Source of the DNA: Acanthaster planci
Taxonomy: Eukaryota > Echinodermata > Asteroidea > Valvatida > Acanthasteridae
Assembly: GCF_001949145.1 (NCBI RefSeq)
Contig: NW_019091400.1
Span: 1,577,357-1,641,356 of the forward strand
DNA length: 64,000 nucleotides
Direction of reading: 5' to 3'
Position numbers and translations under genes: made by a program
Part shown: positions 35,855 to 48,474 of the stretch, in pieces
Layout of the letters: each line of letters begins with the position of its first letter
Position numbering within the stretch: position 1 is the first letter of the stretch
Notes under the pieces: model-generated
What the model was told of the DNA's origin: nothing
Seen by the model: only the letters and a program-made list of their open reading frames with translations
The model's database searches: none

Positions 35855-36946
35855 ATGGCGTCTGCTGAATCCTCGCCCACATCTCCGGCGAACTCGACTA
35901 AAGTGCAACATTTTACGATCCCTGGCGAATTTGTCGCGGCGTTTGTTGGGGTGTACTCACCCTTGATTCTGGCTATCTTGTTCGGCAACTCGCTGGTCTT
36001 GCTTGCCGTGTACAAGGAGAAGGGCCTGCGCAAGCGAGGCAATTCCTTCATCGTCAGCCTGTCCGTGGCCGACTTCTTGACGGGCCTGGTCGGGGTGCCC
36101 ACGGCGATCCTTGGCCGACTGCTCCAGAACAAGGTCACCTGTTCCACGGCCACTCGTATGGTGTTCTTCACCGCTGCGTTCACTTTCTCGGCGGTGTCCA
36201 TCTTCCAGCTGCTGGCCATCACCGTCGAACGGTACTTGGCCATCATGACGCCGCTGGTCTACCACACCACCATGTCGCCACGCCGGTACTCTTACATAAT
36301 CGCCTGCGTGTGGGTGTCCGGGTTGGCAGTTGGGATCATCCCCAATTTTGGCTCAAGCGAGGACAAGGACGTGTGCAACGCCAACTACGAGCCCTCGCAC
36401 GCCGTCCAGCTCTTCATGCTCATCTTTGCCCTGGGCATCCCGACCGTGCTGGCCTCCATGGGGCTCATGTACTTCCACATATTCCGGAAGGCCCGGCTGC
36501 AGGCCAACCGCATCGCCGCGCTGCGCCGGGCCCTACACCGCGTGGAGGAGCACCGGACGGCACAGGAGCATTCGGCCCAAATGAAGGCCACCAAGACTAC
36601 GGCCATCATTCTGGGCGGCTTTGCCGCCTGCTGGATACCCATGTCGCTCAAATTCTTCCTGGAGGTGTTCATCGACATGGACGCCTACACCATCCTGATC
36701 CTGCAGACGGTACTGGAGTTCTCGGCGTACGCAAACTCGGCCATCAATCCCGTTATCTACTGCTACCGCAACGCAGAGTTCCGGACGGCGTTCTGCAAAA
36801 TTTTGGCACCGCTGAAAATCTGCTCGACAAGGACGAGACCAGTGCGGGTAACCCCCGTTGTGCCGCTCCGGGAGAGCAGTGTGTCGTCACTGGAAAACTG
36901 CAGAATCGAAGGATCTCATGCAGTAGGGGTTATAAACATAACATAA
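35855..36946 (+). CDS. Class A (rhodopsin-like) GPCR, adenosine-receptor-like, single exon
   Basis: A plasma-membrane G-protein-coupled receptor of 363 residues in one uninterrupted frame from ATG in AACATGG context. Class A marks are all present: N-glycosylation site N13, GN in TM1 (44-45), D73 in LSVADFL, Cys96 with Cys174, ERY (125-127) in place of DRY, CWIP (259-262) and NPVIY (298-302) followed by a helix-8 stretch. TM3 (SIFQLLAITVERYLAI) and the general layout are closest to adenosine receptors. The residues at the positions of adenosine-binding Asn6.55 and His7.43 are Phe266 and Tyr292, so adenosine is unlikely to bind in the usual way. V103 at 3.32 excludes a typical amine receptor. 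Best called an orphan. Confidence 0.88.
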   Translation: MASAESSPTSPANSTKVQHFTIPGEFVAAFVGVYSPLILAILFGNSLVLLAVYKEKGLRKRGNSFIVSLSVADFLTGLVGVPTAILGRLLQNKVTCSTATRMVFFTAAFTFSAVSIFQLLAITVERYLAIMTPLVYHTTMSPRRYSYIIACVWVSGLAVGIIPNFGSSEDKDVCNANYEPSHAVQLFMLIFALGIPTVLASMGLMYFHIFRKARLQANRIAALRRALHRVEEHRTAQEHSAQMKATKTTAIILGGFAACWIPMSLKFFLEVFIDMDAYTILILQTVLEFSAYANSAINPVIYCYRNAEFRTAFCKILAPLKICSTRTRPVRVTPVVPLRESSVSSLENCRIEGSHAVGVINIT

Positions 36947-39675
36947 CATGTTGAAGCTAAGGAGATGTTGCCCAAGAAGGAACACTGTTGGTGTAATGAC
37001 AACATACGGCATATTGACACGTATCATTAATTTCACCCTTTATGTGACAACTCACTCTTGAGCCGCTCTTCAATGTTTTCAAACAGTGTTTCAGTGATCA
37101 ATGTATTTGTCTGGAAAATGTCAAATGAATTGGTTATCATTTTTAATACTTGTGCTGCTCTATATATCGCGGTCCAAATTGTTTCAAAGATGACCGTCAT
37201 GGAAGCAAGGAAAGGGAGATCGAATGGGTTTCCCGTCTCTGAATACGGCAACGACAGGCAGACACAGTGTTGTTCGGACCCACGTCACACCCATCGTCGC
37301 AGGCGACAAACAGAGGTACTTGTGGCGCTCTTTCTTGAAATGGCTACATAATACACGTGACTCCTGTGATGATGCATTAAAATATGAATTTGAAAGTTAC
37401 CTACAGTCGTCACTTTTGTTGTCTTTTTCATGAATTGACACTTTCATGTAAAGTACTATTTTGCATTGGGGGGGGGATCTTCCAATCTGACCTGAATAAG
37501 CAGAAGGGTCGATGTATTGAGCTATGTAATTCAAGAAAAGGAAAATTTTGCAAGTTTTCTGAAATTATGTGGTGCTGTGTAGAACAAATGTACATCCATA
37601 CAAACACCTGTACATAAGTAAGTAAATCAGTAAGTAGAAAGTAACCCTTTTGAGCAAGTTGTGACTTCGGCCCTGAAATTGAGAATCAGACAACCGTGCA
37701 TTTTATTTGTTACCATGGCAATGCCCTTTCCTTCGACCCAAACATTTATGAGTTTCTCCAGTAATTGCCAGAGGAATTATTGAGGCCAGTTTAACCGCGA
37801 TAAGACTTGCCGTACGGAAGTAGGCCCCCAAAGCGACTTTCCCCCACTGACACGGGTTAGTAAAATAGGGACCGAAACGCACGAACGCATTATTATAAAT
37901 TATCGTGGCAAAAAAAGCCTTTAAATCGTGTCCAGTTGGACTGAAGCTTCACAGAATGGATACCTTTATACTCCTATAACGTTTTGAAAAATAAAATTGC
38001 CATGAAACAGCATGGACTTAAAGGTAAACGAATGTGTTCTACCGCCATTGACTATGAAAAGATTTTTTAAAACAGAAAAGGGCAGTTTCACTTAAAACTG
38101 CACGGGAAAATTTTTGAAAATGACTAATGCCCCAAATTACATCGTCCACGAATCAACTGGGCCCTAAGACTTTATCCTTTACATGTACATCTTGACAAGG
38201 ATATATTTAAAAAGGATACCACTGTGCCATGTTGTAGTCATTTTTTTTAACAATGAGGTGTTCTCTTTACAATATTTACCTAGACGTTTCCCCAGGTTAT
38301 CGTGTTTCAGTAAGGGAATCAACATCAAATCGTGTTTTCAAAGGTCGAAAATGACTGGCGTGTTTTGGGTTTTTGTTTAAGGCAGAGGAAGTAAGCGACA
38401 TCCTCAATTTGGAAAAAATATTAACTCATCTAAAATAATTGCGGACATTGGCTCGTGTAGGTCGCGAGTATAAGTCAACGGGCGACTAAAGTACACGTCC
38501 CCGTGTGTTGTCCGGAAGCGTGTCGGAAGAGGACAGTGAAGGCTATAAAATGAAAGCGTCTTGTGCATTTTCTGCCTGTCGATCAAGATGTCAAATTCTA
38601 ATTTCGAACAAACACAAACTGGGAGATAGGAATCGTGTTCTCTCCCTCCTGGAAAAGCAAAATTCATCCTTGAGGAATATGTAAGTGAGCAGACAAAAAG
38701 GGTATCACTTGTCAAAGCATGGTTAATGACAGACACCGTATACGACTCTTTAGTATGAAATTTCCTTGAGATGAAATTAAACACTTTCTACAAGGCTCGT
38801 CTGTCTTTAATTCCCTTCGGAGCTGAGATTTAGACAGAGAATAAAGAGGATTCCATTTCACGAGACTCTCTTCTTGCCTATGACAGACATAATCCCCTGA
38901 CAATGAATTATTCTTTGTGGGGACTTAGCGTTGACAAGGCTTGCAACTGTTAGGTTCAGACGTTGCGAGATTCTCTGAACCAAATGATTCTGATTTTTTT
39001 TTAGAGAATCTTTAGGTCCGGTAGGCGCTAAAACCACTGTTCCGCAAATTTCCGAAACTGCTGTTTGCTAGACCAGTGTTGCCGTTTCTCGGAAACTGTC
39101 GTTAATATTTGGAAATATGTAAATTTATGCATAAATCATGTGATCTCCTTATGCCACACGATTCTAACAACTTCCCCCAATTTCCTTGTGTTTTTTATTC
39201 TTGTAACTACTTTTGAATATTAGTGAATTTTTAAAAACTGACAGACGTGAGCACCAGTATCCCAGAAATTAATGTCTATTCCCTTTTTTGGTCAGTGATG
39301 GCTACCAGACCTACAATTTATACACTTCAGTTGGTATTGTAACGTCCGGGAACCAGACCGAGAACCAGACTACACGTATGTCTCTGATTCCTGATTTCAT
39401 GAGATAAAAGAATGAAGGTCTAGACGCCTTTTCAAAACAAGACATCCCGATTTTTATCTGAAAAAAACCTCGCCAGTAAGTCGGCTGTCATTGTCACGGA
39501 TTTACTCTTTGCGTTATAAATTCATCCATGGAAAAGAAAAAAAATGGAAAAGAGAAAAAAATCACTTGAATAGTAAGCAGCCACCTTTACTTTGAAGGTC
39601 ATGGTGACGATTTGGGGGCATAAAATACAGACAAGTTTTGGCTAAATTGTTTCAACAATAACTGTAACTACTACG

Positions 39676-40042
39676 CAGTGGCGTGAATTTGTGCCGGAAA
39701 TTGGGGGGGGAAGGGGTGGGAACGGTAGGGGATGACTTACCTCACCATGAAAATTTTCAAGCGGGGGGTGTGACACCATATGACTCTATAAGAGGTCAGT
39801 GTATATGATATTGATGTACATCTGAAATGCGTATACCAAATGGCATGTTTATGGCTTTTCAAAAGTGTTTTCCTTTTTTGAGTGATATTGAATGCATTTA
39901 ATCGTTGGAAGTCTAAAAGATTCTTCACAACTTGCTTAAATGTTTTGCTCTCCAGAAAGAGGGGGCGGGGGACGATTCAGTAGCCCCTTCCTCAAAAAGT
40001 GGGGGATTATGCCCCAATCCCCCGGGATTTACGCCCATGCTG
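39676..40042. repeat. Element with GGCGT ends and internal G runs
   Basis: The left end CAGTGGCGTGAATTTGTGCC and the inverse of the right end, CAGCATGGGCGTAAATCCCG, are similar. Both are followed by runs of G (TTGGGGGGGG and, on the other strand, GGGGGATTGGGGC). No matching target duplication was seen. Probably an old non-autonomous DNA element. Confidence 0.45.
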
Positions 40043-41697
40043 TCACAAAGCCTGTCCTGTTCGTGTTTTGCATTCTGGAAAATGTAGATGTTTAAAAAAA
40101 TTCAGAAAGAGGAGGTTTCCTTTGGGAATGCGAATTTGCTTGCACCGAGTTCTTCCACGGTTAATTAACCGAATTGGCGAAGCACGGGTGGCAAGGGCAT
40201 AGGCCCTATGACGTGAAAAATTAACGAATCGCGAGATGTTATGATCGGCAGTAACACTGTCGCTTAAAAAGTCCGAAAAGGCAGCTCAAATCCAGCACTG
40301 AAAACTTTTCAAATTTAATTTAACCCATTCATTTTCAAAGTAATATGACCTTATTATACGAAAAGTTGGCTCTATACCCCGAATGCCGGTAATATGGATG
40401 AAGAGAAATTTGCTGTAACCGGTTGTTCCCATTATTAAATTATCACCGCTGCCAATACACTACCGGTAGGCTTTTAAAGCAGGCAGTATATTATTGCATA
40501 ATGTGATATAGGTGTCATGCACTCTGGCAAGTGAGACTAAGTTGATAACGCATTTTCCTTAACGAAATTACTGTAGCTTGGAAATCCACACGATAGCATA
40601 TAATATTAGTTATCACACGAGCACGATGGAACACGGAATAATGTAGTGCGTCTGTGTCCCGTATGCCACGAGGCCTAAGGCAAACTACATTACAGTGCGG
40701 GCACGATAAGGAATTTATCTTCAAGTAAACTTGACGTAGATAATGATTATAGAGAAACTGTTGGGAGTACGTGTACTGAAGACAATGATGTAATATTTGG
40801 AAAAGTGGTGAGAATCAAGAAACAGTTAACACGCAGTAAGGAAAATAAAGGGGCATATACGCGCTTTACATAAAAAAGAAGACAAACGATATCATACGGC
40901 GCACAGCAAAAACAGTAACACCGATGTACCACAATAATTCTGCAATTTTATCTAGGGGGCGTGGGAATTATTACAATAACGACAGGGCTTACACTGAAAA
41001 CGGAAATAGAATTGTACGTGCATTGAACACGTGACAGTCAACACGGGCAAAAACACCACTTTTGAATTTACAGTCATGCAGATGTTCGTTAGCGTTTAGG
41101 GTAAAAAATAACGAATGCGTTGAGTTCGAACAGCGCATTACGCAGGGTTTGATCTGAACCGTGCAATACGGCTATAATATCACACTGTGATATGTGGCCA
41201 TGTGGCCATGGATCGACCAATCAGAACTGAGAATTCAAGTTGGCAGATACTGTCGGATGACTCTTCGCCTTCGAACGCTGCGATATTATCCTTGTAACAT
41301 TTTAAACCATTTCATGGATAAAAGTTGTGAAGTTTGGAATCTTGCAAAACTTGTCTTTGGAACAGTGTGGTTGTCACTGCATATTCCTCTCGTACATCTT
41401 TGGAGATATTTTAACCACGGCTAATAGCATTTTTGCTACGTGATGACTTGTTCACACTTTTTTCATCGCGCACTATCAACTTCTAAAAGAACACAGCCAG
41501 GTAAAAAATTCCCAGCGTTTGTTATGGAAACAAAATACCCAGTTGTTGGGAGTGTCTCTGAAGAGGCCATGTTCTGGTTCCGGCGCTGATACAGGCAGAA
41601 ATTGATTAGCCTTGCAGGTGAAGAACAGTAATAATATTCCTTACTCTTAACTAGTGAAACCTGTAGCCGTCTGTTGCTGTCGACAATAACTGCGCCG

Positions 41698-41725
41698 TGT
41701 ATTGATTCTCGAAGGAATCAATACA
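41698..41725. repeat. Short perfect hairpin
   Basis: TGTATTGATTC and GAATCAATACA form a perfect 11-bp stem with a 6-nt loop (TCGAAG). No gene lies nearby to give it a role. Confidence 0.5.
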
Positions 41726-44700
41726 GGGTCCTATACATTCGGCCTTTTGGCCTGTACCTCGTTGATTTTGACGCGAGGATGAAAACGTTTTCTTCATTGA
41801 TCAGGGCTGATAATCATACCTTGCCCGCTCTTTGCCTCTTTTGCCTCCCGCGTTTGGTGGAAACATGACGGGATGGACGCTTAGCATTCCCCTCACCTGG
41901 TGGCAGTTAAAAGAAGACCTCCCTCCCTTCAATTGCTTGCGAGAAAAAGATTTTTGTTGTAAAAATTCTTGCGTTTTCCCATTAGGAATGGCGGTAGTAT
42001 ATGGAATGAAATGAAGTCATACAAATGAATAGAATTATAAAGAAATAATGATTAACTTTTTTCATTTTAAGAAAACGAAGCTAGTGCCTTTGGATGCATT
42101 TTCATTGTAGAATAAGATATCACCACTTTAACAACAGTCCATCAGTCTGAATGGAGAATAAGCATTCCATAATGCCTTTATGTTATCTGCATTCGTCATA
42201 AGACCACCCCTCTTTCGGTTCAAAATACACTATTTAGGCCTATATAGCATTATTTATCTCTCAAGACGCTGATCTTCATGGTGATTCTTAATTAAGTGCA
42301 TGAGTTTTTTTTCGAATGGAAAAGATGAAATAAATTTCAGATTACACAGTTTGTCTAGCCCAGACAAGACGCATTAGGAACTCTAAAAAAAAAATGCAGA
42401 AAACCACACTGTGACGCCATGTGGTTTCTATACACTCTATGGTATAGCCAGGCAAATGACATTCCAGAATTGCTGCAAATATAAACCTCATCTCGTTAAA
42501 AGATCTGTTGAATAAATTGAAGAAAAAAATCGACCAGTAAGAACACATGACTTACTAAAGTAAACAGCATTTCAGAATAACCAGCTGTACCCAAATTATC
42601 ATTTTCCAGTGCATTGACAGTGTATGCATGTTTTGCATGTACAAAATACTGTGGTAAAAATAATTTTCTGGCTCGTGTGGCCGACGTATTGACGAGGTAA
42701 GCCTCGACGTGATTGGTCAAAGACGCAAACACGAGCGGCTTTGTGTTTATCATTATTAATTCGTCGTGTTCATGAATTATCTGTTAGTAAAGTGCGAAAG
42801 TGCAAAAATTACAGTTAAACTGACCTGGCAAATCTAACGAAATTTGTTGTGAATTGGAGAAAATCTTAAGACTGGTTTAGAGCCTGACAGTTGACCCCTG
42901 GTGGCGCGCTTTCGGAACCCTTGGATAGGAAAATTAACGTACAAAGATTTTGGAATTTGTAGCATTTTTTCGTTCAGTTTCTTCTTAATTATAAAAAATC
43001 CAATTTGGAAAAGGGGCTTGGAAAATATTTGCTCGTATATCAATTTAAAGAAACTGAAAAATTACCTGATCTAAAAGAGAAATATCCTGCCAAAAATTGA
43101 CCCATCACTTCAGAAATCTAAAATACATGAAGAACAGTCCAATGCAGGGGTTTCGTTCGCAGATGAATTTACGGTTTGAAATTTGTTGGTAGTCTGTTGG
43201 TAACAGCTGAAACAAAAACAGATCAAAATATTTTACGAACTGTTTCGATTTAATGTAATAAAATGAAAGCAATAATCTACATTTACGAAAGATTCTAATA
43301 GTTTGTTAATTAACCTTTGCTGACAACCACTGCGTTATGTCAAATCAACTGAACGTGGAACCCATCGACTACAGGTAGGTAGGTATTTGCAACGTTTTAC
43401 AATTTCGTTTTCCCTTAAGCACGTGGAGTGAAAACAAATGTGCATGAACAAGAAGATCCAGAAACAATATCGCCGCAGGAGAAAGGTCGTTGAAGAAATT
43501 TGTTTTTTACTCATCTCCAGGTGACTTTTCCTAAATATTACCCGAGGAAGACTAGGGTAAAATTCCAACATGAGTGTTTCATGCGTGTCCTTTTACTTTC
43601 AGGCTCTATTTTATACTGATCAAAGGAAAATGAAAGTTTAGGGAGAATTTCTCCTGGTACAGGGCCCAATGATCCAATAGGAACATAGGCATACCGCCTT
43701 GAGCAGAAGCACCCCCTCACTGGTTGAAAAGAGCCATGTTGGTCGGGAGTGTTCATTGTGCAACACGGAGTAACACGTGCATTTCATAGACGATTGTGAA
43801 TCAGCGAAGTGCAGTTCCCACTCAAGGAGCCTGTGTGGTTGGAAAATTGCACCCTCTCTTGGTCCAGCTCGGGGTCCACGGAAATTTCGAGCGGCTAAGA
43901 AATTACCATATTGGTTTCATAAAACACAAACACCAATAGGGGGCCTAAACATACCCACAAGAGATAAATTCTCTAGCTCTGTGGGACTGCATTTTTTGGG
44001 AGAAAGCTCATAGCTTCAGCGCTCACCAGCACTATGAAATCGGTGCTTTTTTTCCCTTATGCTGAGAAGGAACTACGAAGGACTGGTGTATGCCTAGTGC
44101 ACACGGAACACTTAATCTTGCCCAGCCTTGGTTTTTTGTCCATATTTGCTTGTGACGATAGGTGAGCGAATGCCGTGTTGGCATAATTCAGCCGTGGCGC
44201 CTAACCAAACTGCTCCGCCTGCCTGCAGATCACAAAGTCAAGGAGGAAAAAAGTAACGAATTGATCGTGACAAGGCCGTTGTTGTGACCCAGGGGAGGCC
44301 GCAATTTACAAGAGCGGGCGATCAGAATGACGTCACGGGAGACGTCCCTTTTGTCATCACCATGGTGAATGTGTCACAAACCATACCGCGTTGCCACGAA
44401 AACGGGGGTCATGCAGGCACCAGACGTGACATGATAGGGAAATGGAAGAACGCCGACGACTGTTGACAAAAATATTGTGGAATGAGCAATGCCTCTCTTG
44501 TGAAACGAACGCATTCTCTATGTTGACATTTTCTTCATGGACAGTGATGATGATCAGGCTTTTGTACGGTAACTACAAAACACACTATCATTTTGTTTGT
44601 AAACTATAGAAGTGTGAAAACAGTTGCCGCTTTATAAAGGGATTGAGCGGTAAATCATTAACCTCGGCCATGTACAGCCTTTGCATGGGATACCACAAGA

Positions 44701-47382
44701 GTAAAGTTCCCAATAGCTTATTGGGGGAAAATATTCCTATTCCATTAATATTTACGTAAACATGTAGCTGGCACATCAGTAAAAGTCCCTCAATCATATA
44801 CGGAATATTTTGAAGTATGCGATTATCAGGGCTTGGGAAAAAGCATTTAATGCTCTTTGGACTTCATTTAGAAGGGATATAATTTCGGAATAGGTCCACT
44901 CCGTTTGCCGATTTTTAATTCAAATCATTCACATTGCAGAATTTACACATTATTTTTTGAGACATAAGTAGTGTCCAAGTAAAGATGCTTGTCATGGGAA
45001 AAATGTTAATCGCGTCATAGGTGCCCAGCTATCCTAGGGGTATACTTCCATTTTTACTCTATAAAAAAAATTTCACTCTCTTTTAGAATTGTGGGGGTAA
45101 TTGTTAATGTAGGCTACCTGTAGGGTTGAGATAAAATAGAGGATCATTTGGCGCGTTTAAAAAATTCCAAAAAATGTCTTTTACACCTTCACTGTTCGAC
45201 GACTTTGACAAAAACAAATTTCTCCTCCTCATACGACTTTGAGCTCTTGGTGTAATTCTAATATACTTCTTCAGGCTTTGTATTCCGCTTATGGAAAACT
45301 TCACGCGATCGGATATCTTAAACATGTTCAGTATGAAAAAGCTGATTTAGTGAATATAAATGTGAGGGCTTTTCTAAATCCCGAAATAAAAGTTTGGTGT
45401 GTTTGTTTTGATCGGGGACATTTTAAACTTGGAAGGGCGTTCCGTTAGTTTTCCGTTCCGTTCGTTACACCGCAGCACAATACATGCACATGATGCACGC
45501 GGTGTCCCCCCCCCCCATATCATCAGTCTGGGATTTGCTAGATCTCGAGTTGGAGGCAAAGACTCGCCGGACCTCAAAAGACAGCAAGGAACGGGGATTT
45601 GAGATTTAAGAATCGGTCAGAAAAGTAAGAGAATTCCCATTGGAAAAGAGGCAGCTATAGGGCTCAACTGGGATATGATGCAAATTTTGTCGTCACAGAA
45701 AAAAATGGAGGCACATTTTCTTCCGAACGTGCCTCTTTGATACCACCATTCGAATATTTGCCGAATTGGCCATGCGTTAACATATTAGGCAGGGATTTTA
45801 AAAACTTAAACCCTTAAACCACGATTAAACCGACAACAAGTTTACTATCTACGAAGTCAACACCTAGTTGTCCACTGAGTTCGCGTGTCTTTCCCCGGCT
45901 TTTCAAGATACTGAAAGTCTGCAGGCTGATAATCTTTTTTCCTCTGTACGTTTGATACCATTGATACGGAGGCCCATTATTTCCAGGTATAATATATTTT
46001 ATATTGCATTATTTCGGAAAACCATTGCGTTGTGGGCTTCCATACATAAACAAGGTAAAAATATACCATTCTCCAGAGATCACCACTGATCGTCAGAGTA
46101 GCACTTGGTTTTACAGAAATGTGCACTTAGTATGCCATTGAAACGATACCAAGAATGTACATGTACGTCAGCTGCCGTTTTCGCACGCGTTGTTATTGGC
46201 GGCCTCCATTTTTCGTTGCACCCTGACAATGCAACCAATATCGAGTCGAAAGAGACGTCATGCGCAGGTGCTTACGTAGACACGTGTGTTGTTCGCTTGT
46301 GGGCAGGCAATTAAAGCTCAGTGTTTCACCATTTTGCCCGTTATGTCCGTGAGGTCTGTGACACTTACTGAAAGTGCGAACACATTCGTTTGTTCGAGCA
46401 GTTTATAGTGAAGCGGGTATCTTGAGAAAGCCAGGAAACTTGGTTTTTCATTGGCTTTGCAATGGCGTAACTAGGTCATTTTTTTCAAGGGGGCACCTCA
46501 AGAAAATGAGCTGTGGCCGCATTTCAGGGGAGATTTTTCACGGATTTCAAATGGGAGGGGGCACGGGCTTCGGGGGGGGGGGCACATCCCCCTCATAGTT
46601 TCACCTTTTGGGCTTCGGGATATTTCCCTTAATTTTAAGAGGTAATTTTTTGAAATTGTGGAAGGCGAACTCTACCAAAAAGTTTGAGGAGAGTTGGTTC
46701 TAACATCATGAAACAATTCGTCTAAAATGGGGGAAAATAAAAGAAAAGAACATTTCCTCCGTCACGTAGACGTGAACAGTTATGATGAAAAATGTTGAAC
46801 AAAGACAGAAAAAGAAACAAAAGAAGAAACTTCTCAAGCAGTACATTTACACTGACAATACATAAAAATACTTTCCCATAAAGCAATATATGCGATATAA
46901 AGTAACTCATTATAACAAAAGTACGCCCCGTCCAGAAGCCTCCTATAGTGCTCATCACTCTAAAGATGATGTCATCATACACAATGACAACTTATTAGCT
47001 TGGCAGAGCTGACTGTTGGATCGATAATAGACGAATGAGTTTTGTTACCAACACCATACTGTCACTGAACCGTGAGTGCATGGCTCCTTTCTTATTAATG
47101 TATTTCCAACTTACAAACGCAATGAGTCCTAAGGGTTCATCCACCCATCCTTACATATGTATACTTGTTGGGTCATTTCCTTTGTTCTCGTGTACAAAAC
47201 GCCCACACAAGACTGAAAAAAATTCCAAGTCACTGCCATTTCAACCAAATTCAGTTTCCTGAGTTGAAATTTTGACCGTGTGTCCCTTATATGAAACACT
47301 TCAATTTGCGACGGATGAATGACACTTGAAAATTCCTCCTTTTTGCCAGTGAGTAAATTTGAAATATCTACTTCGTGAAATT

Positions 47383-47466
47383 CTTGTGGGGTACCACTTT
47401 AGTACCCCACAAGGATCAAAACTGGCCTTTATGGGGTCCCTTCCATTGTTCCGGTACCCCACAAGG
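47383..47466. repeat. Hairpin with repeated half-site
   Basis: CTTGTGGGGTAC at 47383-47394 pairs perfectly with GTACCCCACAAG at 47402-47413 around a 7-nt loop. A third copy of the half-site, GGTACCCCACAAGG, lies about 45 bp downstream (47453-47466). Confidence 0.6.
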
Positions 47467-48210
47467 CACCATGTACAAGCGCAATGATTTTTTTGCTACC
47501 AGCCTATACACCTTTGTGTTTCAATCATCCTTGTTTGATTTTCATACTTTTTCAAAAGGTGCTTTGATGTCTTTTTGCTGTTTAAAATAATGCAAAGTTC
47601 CATATTCGTGAGCAAAACTGTGTCCTTTCAGAGAGAACACTTTATGTTCAAAGTGTTTTCAATGAGTAAATTTCAGTTGGATATCTCAGTTTAGAAGCCT
47701 ATAAACTATTGGATGTGGGAAGGGCAAATGCTTTATTCAAATTTTTGCTAAGGAACTACGTTATGGCTTCGGACACGCACGGTATTGTGGGTCATGTTGC
47801 TATTCTTATTCATATATGTACTGTACACCACTGTATACGTGCCATAATGCACCGAGTACCCTTGCTCTTCTCTTCCCTAGCGCTATCGTGAAGCCCCCAG
47901 CCTCGTTCCCATGGTGTAGAGCAATGTACCTCCATGGCTACCTCGAGCAACCGATGAAAATGAAGTTTTTCGTGCCTTTTTGTTAACATGTGTGAGTTAA
48001 CTTAAAGGTTTTCCGGTGAAAGAAATCGGCAAAATTAAATTTCTTTATTTTTCATTTGCGTCGTGTCGACCTAATTCAACACCGCGTCGCTAGATGTTTG
48101 ACCAGAACTAGCTACGTGCACGCGATCTCAAAACAAATAGGCAACATACAAAAAGTTACAGCGCCCTCGCGCGGTTACCGTCAGCATAGTGGTAGTATCA
48201 GTCAGTCAAC

Positions 48211-48474
48211 ATGGCGGCTTGTCCACCACTGGCGAAGTCACGAATCGATCTCCGTCCCCCCGCCGGTACGAAGCCACAAGTTCCGGCCTGGGCCCAAAAT
48301 GACCACGTCTTGAAGAACTGGATCAAAGAGGAGAGGTTGCGACGGAGGACATTCTTGGCTGACCAGGTTTTAGAGTCGTACGAACCGCGGCCCGACCCTG
48401 TTAAACCGAACAGGTTATGGAGGGCGATACGGCAACCGTTTTGGAATCTGCTTTGGCCGCTCAACGAAGCCACG
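48211..48474 (+). CDS. NDUFB6: NDUFB6 exon 1
   Basis: 88 codons from ATG to WPLNEAT. The donor is CACG/GTCAGT. Codons beyond it to 48528 are intron and carry no family similarity. Confidence 0.85.

Larger units (their letters stand above)
36947..48210. other. About 11 kb without a recognisable gene
   Basis: No splice-consistent exons or known domains were seen on either strand. Structures noted are a G-run element (39676-40042), a short perfect hairpin (41698-41725), a hairpin with a third half-site (47383-47466) and another G-rich repeat fragment (about 46455-46600). The last part before 48211 is CpG-richer (for example GCGCCCTCGCGCGG near 48163) and probably holds the NDUFB6 promoter. Confidence 0.5.

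Noticed and set aside
36310-36954. 214-residue frame overlapping the class A receptor
   Set aside because: It is a shadow of the GC-rich receptor coding sequence in another frame.
38404-38784. Minus-strand 126-residue frame
   Set aside because: No similarity to any family I know and no flanking exons; its length is compatible with chance.
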